Shown in pieces: positions 15,973 to 23,572 of a stretch of DNA of 44,097 nt. The stretch's first letter is position 1; each line of letters starts with the position of its first letter. Both the position numbers and the translations under genes were made by a program. The stretch is from an uncultured Bacteroidota bacterium (GTDB lineage Bacteria > Bacteroidota > Bacteroidia > Bacteroidales > GCA-2748055), in contig CAKZNC010000190.1 in assembly GCA_937129385.1 (NCBI GenBank), forward strand, positions 1-44,097, read 5' to 3'. The notes under the pieces were generated by a model. It made no database searches. It was not told where the DNA came from and was given only the letters and a program-made list of their open reading frames with translations.

Positions 15973-18024
15973 ATGATGGAATTAAAACCCGGTAAAACCA
16001 TATACTTGATCTTCCTGATCCTATGGATGCTTTCAGGCTTTCACAAAGTATCGGCACAAGACAGCCTGCATTCAGCGCTGGATACAACCGAGGTGGACTC
16101 TGTCAGACTGGAACTGATGATCGAGCTGGCAGATCATTACAGCAGGATGGATGAAAATGACTCTGCTGCCAGGTACTACCGGGATGCCATTTCGCTGGCC
16201 ACTGAAATTGTAGACCCGTTCAAAAGAGCTGTTACCCTGGACAAACTGGGAACGCATGTCAGGCGAACCGGTCTCTACGATCAATCACTGGAATACCATG
16301 AACAGGCCCTTGATATCTTTAAGGAATTGGACGACAAGCATATGCTCAGTTCAGTATATAACCACATCGGTGTTGTATACAGACGGAAAACCGAAGACAA
16401 TCTTGCACTGAAATATCACCTGATGGCATTGCGGATCGCAGAGGAGACAAGTGATCTGAGAAATATCTCCTATGCCAGCAACAGCATCGGCATCATCTAT
16501 ACCTACCAGAAAGATTACGAGGAAGCACTTAACTATTTTAACCGGGCCCTCAGCATTGCAGAAAAACGTAATAATGCTACCGGAATCGCCATAAATTACA
16601 ATTCCATCGCCTGGGTCTATGAACTAAACCAACAGTATGATTCTGCAATCGTCTATTACGAAAAGTCACTCGAAGTAAATAAGCAGTCAGACAACAAAAA
16701 AGGAGTGGCAATTTGCTATAATGACCTGGGTAAGCTATACCGTACAATCGGACAATATGATAAATCGCTTGTCTATTACGACAGTACCCTTGCCATTTTT
16801 AAGCAGAGTGAAGACCTGATGCACATCTCAATCAACAGGATCAATGTCGGACAGGTGTATGCCGACCTCGGTGACTATAACCGTTCGCTGAGCGAACTCA
16901 ATACCGGACTGGAAATTGCCAATAAGCTCGGTTCAAAACGCCTGCTGATGGATGGATATGAGCAGCTGGCCAATACGTATCAGAAGATAGGCGATCTGAG
17001 GTCTGCAATACAACACTTACGCAAGTATGAGGCTTACCGGGACAGCATCTATGATGAACAAAGTGCCAAAATGATCGCAGAATTTAAGATCCTGTTCGAC
17101 ACCGAGCAAAAAGAAAAACAGAACATCGTCCTCGAAGCTGAAAAAGAGGCACTTGACGATAAAGTAAAAAGACAAAGGCTCACAGTGTTGGCGATCAGTT
17201 CTTTCCTTCTCCTTGTAACCGGACTTGCCACCTACCTGGTAGTCATCAGGAGAAAACTGCTGTTGTACCAGATGCAGATCAGATCGCAGAACGAACAACT
17301 GGTCAGGAATGAGAAAAAACTGAACGAAATGATCGCCACGAAAGATAAGTTCTTCAAGATCGTGGCACATGACCTGAGGAATCACTTTAACGTGCTCATG
17401 GGATTCTCCAATCTGCTCAGGCAAACACACAAAGAGGTCGATGTCGAAGAACGTGGTGAAATGATCAGTAATATTTCCGATATCTCAAAGGAGACTTACA
17501 GCCTGATGGAAAACCTGCTGCTGTGGTCCAGGTCCCAAACCGAGAAACTTCCCTTTTCCCCGAAACAACAGCCATTGTCAATACTGGTAGATGCCAACCT
17601 GGACACCCTGATGTTCATGGCAAAAAGCAAAAACCTCTCACTGAAAACAGATATAAGCAAAGAATTGCAGGTATATGCCGACCAGGAGATGCTGAATACC
17701 ATACTGAGAAACCTGGTCATGAATGCCATTAAGTTCTCCCACGAGGGAGGTAAGATCGTTATCGCTGGAAAACAGGAAGAGGGACATGTAGAGGTATCCG
17801 TGCACGACGAGGGCACCGGAATGGAAAAGGAAGAGGTGGAAACGCTGTTTGACATCACCAGAAAAAGCTCCAACCGGGGCACCAATAATGAGAAAGGAAC
17901 CGGCCTGGGACTGATGCTCTGCAAAGAATTTATCGAAAAACACGGGGGCACAATTCACGCAGAAAGCGAAACAGGAAAAGGATCCACCTTTTACTTCACC
18001 CTGCCCGCTGAAGCTTCAGCCTAG
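15973..18024 (+). CDS. TPR-sensor histidine kinase
   Basis: The start is set at the ATG at 15973 (683 residues; 15976 is equally possible) because of the promoter just upstream. A signal peptide (to ~29, HKVSAQD) leads into seven or so periplasmic tetratricopeptide repeats at ~50-365 (for example YNHIGVVYRR and YNDLGKLYRTIGQYDKSLVYY) and a coiled coil. One membrane helix follows at ~403-424. The HisKA domain carries His466 in VAHDLRNHF, with the usual final Pro or Leu after Asn replaced. The HATPase domain (~570-680) has NAIKFSHEGG, DEGTGM and GTGLGLMLCKEF. No receiver domain or response regulator gene is adjacent, so it is an orphan kinase. The ligand is unknown; TPR sensors probably report on a periplasmic protein partner. 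Confidence 0.92.
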   Translation: MMELKPGKTIYLIFLILWMLSGFHKVSAQDSLHSALDTTEVDSVRLELMIELADHYSRMDENDSAARYYRDAISLATEIVDPFKRAVTLDKLGTHVRRTGLYDQSLEYHEQALDIFKELDDKHMLSSVYNHIGVVYRRKTEDNLALKYHLMALRIAEETSDLRNISYASNSIGIIYTYQKDYEEALNYFNRALSIAEKRNNATGIAINYNSIAWVYELNQQYDSAIVYYEKSLEVNKQSDNKKGVAICYNDLGKLYRTIGQYDKSLVYYDSTLAIFKQSEDLMHISINRINVGQVYADLGDYNRSLSELNTGLEIANKLGSKRLLMDGYEQLANTYQKIGDLRSAIQHLRKYEAYRDSIYDEQSAKMIAEFKILFDTEQKEKQNIVLEAEKEALDDKVKRQRLTVLAISSFLLLVTGLATYLVVIRRKLLLYQMQIRSQNEQLVRNEKKLNEMIATKDKFFKIVAHDLRNHFNVLMGFSNLLRQTHKEVDVEERGEMISNISDISKETYSLMENLLLWSRSQTEKLPFSPKQQPLSILVDANLDTLMFMAKSKNLSLKTDISKELQVYADQEMLNTILRNLVMNAIKFSHEGGKIVIAGKQEEGHVEVSVHDEGTGMEKEEVETLFDITRKSSNRGTNNEKGTGLGLMLCKEFIEKHGGTIHAESETGKGSTFYFTLPAEASA

Positions 18025-18025
18025 G

Positions 18026-18056
18026 CTGCCGACCGGCAACTGCCGACTGCCGACTG
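18026..18056. repeat. CTGCCGA short tandem repeats
   Basis: CTGCCGA occurs at 18026-18032, 18040-18046 and 18047-18053, followed by a partial copy, right after the kinase stop codon. This resembles small intergenic repeat clusters of related genomes. No function is visible. Confidence 0.5.
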
Positions 18057-18083
18057 AAATACCACTCTCCACTCAAAAAAGAA

Positions 18084-18107
18084 GCCGGGCCCGCTTCCGG
18101 ACCCGGC
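18084..18107 (-). terminator. Intrinsic terminator of the GH92 gene
   Basis: GCCGGG-x-CCG pairs with CGG-x-CCCGGC around a CTTC loop, with one mismatch. Read on the minus strand, it is followed by TTCTTTTTTG, a proper T tract. It may also stop the kinase transcript from the other side, but no plus-strand T tract is seen. Confidence 0.75.
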
Positions 18108-18118
18108 ATTCAGCAAAT

Positions 18119-18219
18119 TAACTAACTAACTAACTAACAAACTAAACTAAACTAGAGAATTATGAAAAGAAACACTACTCAGTCATTATAAATATTTACC
18201 AACCTTCGTTCGTATTCCT
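18119..18219. other. TAAC tandem repeat and possible SusC/SusD remnant
   Basis: TAAC is repeated five times (18119-18138) and followed by related CTAAA units. An ATG at 18162 then opens a nine-codon frame, MKRNTTQSL-stop. On the minus strand, codons ending at 18196 read NTNEGW-stop, a typical SusD C-terminus, one base out of frame with the neighbouring GH92 end. The layout looks like a SusC leader with an aborted start beside a SusD tail, left after a rearrangement. The peptides are very short, so chance is a real alternative. Confidence 0.3.
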
Positions 18220-20512
18220 ACTCCCAGAAGATCTTTTTTTCCTGTCCCATTACAAATCTCAGCGTACCCCCATCTGCAATGTCCGCATGATCAATATAGG
18301 AGGTGGTCAGTTTTTCTCCGTCCAAAAATACCTCCTGCACATAAGGATGATCATCAGAAAGCGCTTCAGCCTCCACAGTAAAAGTATTCCCCTCCTTCAT
18401 TGCGATCTCCACCCTGTCAAACAGGGGTTTACCAATGGAATATTTTGTATCCCCGGGGCATACCGGGTAGATCCCGATCGAATTCAGGATGTACCAGGCC
18501 GACATCTGTCCGCAATCCTCGTTTCCGCATAACCCGTCGGGCTGATCCGTATAAAACTCATCCACGATCTGAGAAACGATCTCCTGTGTCCGCCACGGCT
18601 GGTCGACATAATTGAACAGGTAAGCGATGTGGTGACTCGGCTCGTTGCCATGGGCATACTGACCTATCAAACCGGTTATATCAGCCGATTTTTCCTCACC
18701 CAATACCTCCGATGAGGTGGTGAACAGTGAATCAAGTTTCACTGCAAATGCCTCCTTGCCTCCCATGAGTCCGATCAGTCCATCCACATCATGCGGCACA
18801 TACCACGTCCACTGCCAGGCATTGCCCTCCACATAAGGTGTGTTCCAGTGTGACGAGTATCTTGGGTGGAACGGCTCATCCCAGGTTCCGTCGAGGCGTT
18901 TTCCACGCATGAATCCTGTCTCTTTATCAAAATAGGTCGCATAACGTTTGGACCTCGTAAAAAAGTCTTCAGCAATATCGTCCCTGCCCAGCTCAGCAGC
19001 CATCGTGGCAATTGCCCAGTAATTATATGCAAATTCAAGGGCCTTGGAGACCGATGCTCTCTCAAGGTCACAAGGGATAAACCCATACTTTTCCTCGTAC
19101 ATCTTTGCTTTTGGCATCAGGTTGCCCCAGGCATGCTCGGAGGGGTAACTAATTTCTTTTACTGTGTCATATTTTACTGAGTGCACGATCGCCTCCAGTG
19201 CCTTCTCCGCATCAAAATCACGTTGCCCTTTCATAAAGGCATCCACGATAACGGAGACGGCATGTGAACCGATCATCGTACCTGTATAATTGGATGCCAG
19301 TTCCCACATGGGCAGGATTCCTCCCTCGTCATATTTTCTCAACAACGCCCTGATCAACTCCTGGTTGTATTCAGGATCGATGATTGTGAAGAGCGGGTGA
19401 AGGGATCGATGTGTGTCCCAGAGTGAGAAAACCGTATAATTCGGACTTTCTGAGGAGACGATCTCCTGGTTCATGCTCCGGTAACGGCCATCAACATCTG
19501 AGTTGATCCCCGGGAAGATCATGGAGTGATACAATGCAGTATAGAATGTCCTTTTATCAGCTTCATTTTCGGTTTCAACCTTGATCCCCGACAATTTTTC
19601 TTCCCACTTTTCTGCTGCTGCCTTTCTGTAGGTATCGAAATCCCAATCCTTCGCCTCAGTATCCAGGTTCATCGCAGCACCCTCAAAACTTACCGGGCTG
19701 ATGCCAACCTTGGCGATCAACTGCTCGGTGGCATCTTCCTCAAATATAAGCTTGACCTTTATATTCTTACCGCTTACATTGTCCAGGTCCCGCACCAGCT
19801 GTCCGTCCATGTAAATCTCCGCAGTGAAAGGTGCTGAAAAACGTGCAGCAAAATAGACGGGATGATATTTGGCCCACCCGCTGGTCAGCTTCAACCCACG
19901 AATCTCACGGTCATTGATGATCCTGACCTCGTGTTTGGGATTTTGGTGGCCGTGAATGGTATGTGTAAGATCGATCAATATCCCCGGTCGCTCGTCCTGA
20001 GCAAAGCGGTACCTGTGGATTCCCACCCGTGTGGTGGCAGTTAATTCTGCATCGATATCATCATCAGTCAGCTTCACCTTGTAATAACCAGGCGTCGCTA
20101 TTTCCGAACTCCTGTCGAACCGCGACCTGAAACCACTATCAGGATCTTTTGCCTGCCCTGAATCCAGTGCGATCTCTCCCGAAAATGGCATAAACAACAC
20201 GTCTCCGTAATCACCGATTCCCGTGCCGCTTAAATGCGTATGACTGAACCCCAGGATGGAAGAATCGGAGTAATGGTATCCCGCACATGCATCCCAGCCA
20301 AGTATTCGTGTATCCGGACTCAGTTGAACAAGGCCGAAAGGTGTTGTAGCCCCCGGAAAAGTGTGTCCGTGGAAATCTGTACCTATAAAAGGATCAACAT
20401 ACTTCAGTACACTGCCGGATGTTTGCGTTTCGTCTCCGCATGAAAATAACATTCCGGAGAGAATGATCAATATAGCGAAAGGTTTTATACTTTTTGAAAA
20501 GGTGTGGTTCAT
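18218..20512 (-). CDS. GH92-type alpha-mannosidase lipoprotein
   Basis: I chose the start at 20512 (MNHTFSKSIK, 764 residues) because it gives a lipoprotein signal with Cys25 (LFSCG); an ATG seven codons upstream is less natural. The N-terminal beta-sandwich has the GH92 hallmark GTDFHGHTFPGATTPFG (~44-60). The (alpha/alpha)6 barrel holds VEGNAWQWTW (Glu562) and GNEDCGQMSAW (663-673, Asp666), regions that carry the catalytic acid and base in studied GH92 calcium-dependent exo-alpha-mannosidases. The residue assignments are by analogy. The length is normal. The enzyme is expected on the outer membrane or in the periplasm, trimming alpha-mannosyl residues. The upstream gene on the same strand is the SARP-like regulator, 184 bases away. 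Confidence 0.93.
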   Translation of the reverse strand: MNHTFSKSIKPFAILIILSGMLFSCGDETQTSGSVLKYVDPFIGTDFHGHTFPGATTPFGLVQLSPDTRILGWDACAGYHYSDSSILGFSHTHLSGTGIGDYGDVLFMPFSGEIALDSGQAKDPDSGFRSRFDRSSEIATPGYYKVKLTDDDIDAELTATTRVGIHRYRFAQDERPGILIDLTHTIHGHQNPKHEVRIINDREIRGLKLTSGWAKYHPVYFAARFSAPFTAEIYMDGQLVRDLDNVSGKNIKVKLIFEEDATEQLIAKVGISPVSFEGAAMNLDTEAKDWDFDTYRKAAAEKWEEKLSGIKVETENEADKRTFYTALYHSMIFPGINSDVDGRYRSMNQEIVSSESPNYTVFSLWDTHRSLHPLFTIIDPEYNQELIRALLRKYDEGGILPMWELASNYTGTMIGSHAVSVIVDAFMKGQRDFDAEKALEAIVHSVKYDTVKEISYPSEHAWGNLMPKAKMYEEKYGFIPCDLERASVSKALEFAYNYWAIATMAAELGRDDIAEDFFTRSKRYATYFDKETGFMRGKRLDGTWDEPFHPRYSSHWNTPYVEGNAWQWTWYVPHDVDGLIGLMGGKEAFAVKLDSLFTTSSEVLGEEKSADITGLIGQYAHGNEPSHHIAYLFNYVDQPWRTQEIVSQIVDEFYTDQPDGLCGNEDCGQMSAWYILNSIGIYPVCPGDTKYSIGKPLFDRVEIAMKEGNTFTVEAEALSDDHPYVQEVFLDGEKLTTSYIDHADIADGGTLRFVMGQEKKIFWE

Positions 20513-20556
20513 GATAAATATTTCTGAGTACAAAATATAAATCTGAACTTAAAAAA

Positions 20557-20590
20557 GGATTAATAAACAATTAACCCGGTGGATTAATCC
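20557..20590. promoter_or_regulatory. Operator-like GGATTAAT repeat upstream of the GH92 gene
   Basis: GGATTAAT occurs at 20557-20564 and 20581-20588, 24 bases apart. The second copy is part of a 10-base palindrome, GGATTAATCC. The site lies 45-80 bases upstream of the GH92 start. A regulator-binding site is plausible; the SARP-like regulator gene next door is a candidate. Confidence 0.3.
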
Positions 20591-20696
20591 GGAATAAAAG
20601 GTAAAATATTTGGAGGGATTGTTATACTGGATATTGGCGTCAAACGTACTTCACGGGGAGGATTTACAGAGAAAGATACGCTCGGATGGTTATACG

Positions 20697-23240
20697 TTAC
20701 TCATCCTTCGGTTTGCCGCTCTCGATAATGCTGTTGAATGAACGTTTGTACTCCTCATCGTAAAGCGTCTTGTACTCTTTGACGAATTTCGCATAGGATT
20801 TCTTCGCAAGACTGTGCTTTCCGAGTTTGAAAAGCGTACGGCACTGAAGGATCATCGCCTCCTCACTGGCGATATCGAACATGAACATGCAATTGGTCAG
20901 ATGCAGTACGAAATCTGGTTCATTTTCATTCTCTTCCACGTAATCAGCCAGGGTATCAATGATATCGTTGGAGACTTCAGATTTGTATACATCCAGCCAG
21001 TCAGCATCGGTATTCATCAGGAACTGTCCCCGGTCAATAATCTTCAGGAGTTTCATGATGTCACTCCTGCTCTGCTTCCCCCCTTTCCGAACAATATCCA
21101 GGTAATCGGCATAATCGATCTGCATGGTCTTAGGATCATACTCAAATTTCCAGTAACCTGTATCCTTTGAAATGGTGGCAATCCCCACCTTGTCGAGCAA
21201 TGACTTGATCTTCACAATGTTGACCGCACGGTTGTTCCTTGCACTTTCGGTGCTCTTATCAAACCAGAAGGTCTCCGAGATTACCTGCGAAGAAACTCCT
21301 TTGTTATGTTTCAGTGAATTCAGCATGATGAAGAGCAGCAACTTTTTAAGCAACTGTGTAAACGATCCCGTGATGTCATTCCCCTCGCGGTCGATCACCT
21401 GGAAACCTCCGAAGAGGATGACTGAACTTTTCACCGGATCCCGCCGGTTCACCTGGAAATCTGTCGTTTCAGCGATCTCTTCCCTTACGTCCAATTTCTC
21501 TTCTTTCACCGGGACCCCAGACTTCCTGGTACTTCTTTTCCAGATCAGCCACGAAACCAGCAAAACAATGGCAATAACCATGGCAATAAAGATCACCCTG
21601 GGGGCAGGCATATCTCCGGAACCAGTAAGTTCCGTCTGCTTTACCCCTTTCTGTGGCGGAAATGCCAGCGAATAAATATCCAAATGAGTCACATCATTAT
21701 CAAGATAGCTGGTGATCGCAATCATCTTATCCGATCCCCTGCTGAAATAAAGCTCGGCGTCGGACTGAACATCAATGAATCTGAAATCGATGGGGATGTC
21801 CAGGTTTTCAAGCTCAGGCTCGTCCAGGTTGATCCGGATCAGCTGCAACTGATTATCGAACTGGTACTTCGAAAATGCAAGTGCATACAACATTCCATCC
21901 TCTATCACCGCAGTGTTGGCAAAGCAGAATGCATCAACTGTTTCCGGACAATCATAAAACTTCGTGAAACTTGTATCTTCGAAATTGTATTCCAGTAACT
22001 CGTAATAATAATCCGGACTCACAGTCTGCTGTCCGCTTTTACTGCCATACCCTCCCAACATGTAAAGTCTGTTTCTTTCTTCGCTGTATCCTACTGCAGC
22101 AAGATACCTGGGAAAATATTCGCCGCTGTAATTCACCGTATCGAATCCGATCTGCCCCGGGCGGGATTTTAATACCAGGTTTTTATAATAGAACTGTCCA
22201 TACCCTCCAAATGTATAAAGCGTTCCGTCGGGATGCAGGAAGTTATTGTGGTGCCAGAAGGTGGTCAGACTGCTTGTATCAGGGGGGAACAACGACCAGG
22301 CAGCAACCTCCGGATCATAATAGGATTTGTAATTGTGGTCAATGGAGTAAGAGATCAGCCGGTCATCGATGGTATCATACAAAATCTCGTTTGAACTAAT
22401 GAATTTGTATGGACTTTCAAACTCCATGTTGCTGATTGAATTATCTGTCAGGTCCAGCGTAAACAACGACTGCGAGGTCCCGATATAGATCAGGTCATCT
22501 TCCTGGTTGAAGGCAGTCTCTGTCCATCCGTTCAAATCCAGACTTGCGATCTTCTTCCAGTTTGTATGGAGTGTGATCAGCCAGTTTGGATTCTTCACCT
22601 TACCATCCCTGTTATGCAGCACCTCCTCAACAATCTCACCATCGGTCTGTTTCAGAGGCCAGGAAAAAGACCTGTTGTCAGTATTCAACTGAATGTCCCT
22701 GATGTTCATTCTTGCCACATCGGTGGTGGCAAAATTCCGATATTCATGCGCACCAAAGAAAATACGGACACCCTCATCCGGGTCGTATCCTTCGATCTCA
22801 TCCACAAGTACTGTATCTGCAAGATGACAGGAGATCGTATTCTCAGCAATATTGATACTGAATCTGAATTCCGTCCACTCGGAGGTAAGCGTCTCAATAG
22901 GGATCTCATAAGAGATCCGGCTGGGCTGATCGTTAAAAATCAGCTGAAAGTTCTTTGTATTACCGGGCAGGAAGCCATGGATAAAATCAATACTCTTGGA
23001 GCCAATTACCATGCGGTAGACATAACCGAAATAGGAGATCAGGTTCGGCTGAAACCTGAAATCGAAACTCAATTCAAGGCTGTTTTCGAATTGAACAGGC
23101 TTTACCGGTGTCAGGTTGAGTTCAGTACGCTCATTCAACGGCACTTCGTGTCCGGAAAACTGGAGTCCGTAAGACTGCCCCTGCAAATTAGGAGGTATCG
23201 TTGCAAAGCACACCAGTACAACCAGGTACCGCAACGACAT
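20697..23240 (-). CDS. Membrane-anchored SARP-like regulator with extracytoplasmic LamG-like and Kelch sensor
   Basis: The start at 23240 (847 residues, MSLRYLVVLVCFATIP) gives a signal peptide; an ATG twelve codons upstream does not. The mature protein has a LamG/concanavalin-like domain (~25-215, ENSLELSFDFRFQPN, SEWTEFRFSIN). A Kelch-type propeller follows at ~220-540 (LYTFGGYGQFYY, LYMLGGYGSKSG). One membrane helix lies at ~549-569. The cytoplasmic winged helix at ~607-702 (VILFGGFQVIDREG ... SQVISETFWFDKS ... AVNIVKIKSLLDKVG) matches the OmpR/SARP-type fold, and an alpha-helical BTAD-like domain of ~145 residues ends it. This is a one-component design: outside binding would act directly on a tethered DNA-binding domain. 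Targets are unknown; the GH92 gene and the divergent CotH gene are the nearest candidates. Confidence 0.82.
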   Translation of the reverse strand: MSLRYLVVLVCFATIPPNLQGQSYGLQFSGHEVPLNERTELNLTPVKPVQFENSLELSFDFRFQPNLISYFGYVYRMVIGSKSIDFIHGFLPGNTKNFQLIFNDQPSRISYEIPIETLTSEWTEFRFSINIAENTISCHLADTVLVDEIEGYDPDEGVRIFFGAHEYRNFATTDVARMNIRDIQLNTDNRSFSWPLKQTDGEIVEEVLHNRDGKVKNPNWLITLHTNWKKIASLDLNGWTETAFNQEDDLIYIGTSQSLFTLDLTDNSISNMEFESPYKFISSNEILYDTIDDRLISYSIDHNYKSYYDPEVAAWSLFPPDTSSLTTFWHHNNFLHPDGTLYTFGGYGQFYYKNLVLKSRPGQIGFDTVNYSGEYFPRYLAAVGYSEERNRLYMLGGYGSKSGQQTVSPDYYYELLEYNFEDTSFTKFYDCPETVDAFCFANTAVIEDGMLYALAFSKYQFDNQLQLIRINLDEPELENLDIPIDFRFIDVQSDAELYFSRGSDKMIAITSYLDNDVTHLDIYSLAFPPQKGVKQTELTGSGDMPAPRVIFIAMVIAIVLLVSWLIWKRSTRKSGVPVKEEKLDVREEIAETTDFQVNRRDPVKSSVILFGGFQVIDREGNDITGSFTQLLKKLLLFIMLNSLKHNKGVSSQVISETFWFDKSTESARNNRAVNIVKIKSLLDKVGIATISKDTGYWKFEYDPKTMQIDYADYLDIVRKGGKQSRSDIMKLLKIIDRGQFLMNTDADWLDVYKSEVSNDIIDTLADYVEENENEPDFVLHLTNCMFMFDIASEEAMILQCRTLFKLGKHSLAKKSYAKFVKEYKTLYDEEYKRSFNSIIESGKPKDE

Positions 23241-23572
23241 CTTAAAATTATTACAGTCTCTTTGATCCCCCTGCATATCAGATATTACGGTTAAAAATTA
23301 CCAATTCCAATTAACCATTTTTTTTGGAAAGTAGAAAGCAAATGTACATAATTAATCATGATATTTCAGTAGTTTTTTTGCTGAACCGAGTTCTACCGAG
23401 CTCATGAGGCGAAACCGGATAATCTTACGAGGGCAACCTTTCAAACAAATACAGCACACAAAAACAGTGCGTTAATTAATTTTTAATGAATTGTTAAGTG
23501 AACCCCGTTACTTTTACCTGCCTGGCGTAAAAATTGCGCAGGAGCTACAAACAAAGCTGAATCTGATTCAAC
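23241..23572. other. Divergent intergenic region, 332 bases
   Basis: This AT-rich region lies between the SARP-like regulator (-) and the CotH gene (+). On the minus strand TACATTTG (23346-23339) is a good -7 box, about 100 bases from the regulator start, but without a clear TTTG upstream. On the plus strand TACTTTTA at 23509-23516 follows ATTG at 23490-23493 with a short 15-base spacer. No small gene or structured RNA was recognised. Confidence 0.4.

Noticed and set aside
18119-18155. TAAC and CTAAA repeats as a CRISPR array
   Set aside because: Units are 4-5 bases and there are no spacers or cas genes.
22566-23294. 242-codon plus-strand open frame opposite the SARP-like regulator
   Set aside because: Antisense shadow; Cys- and Arg-rich translation without a fold signature.
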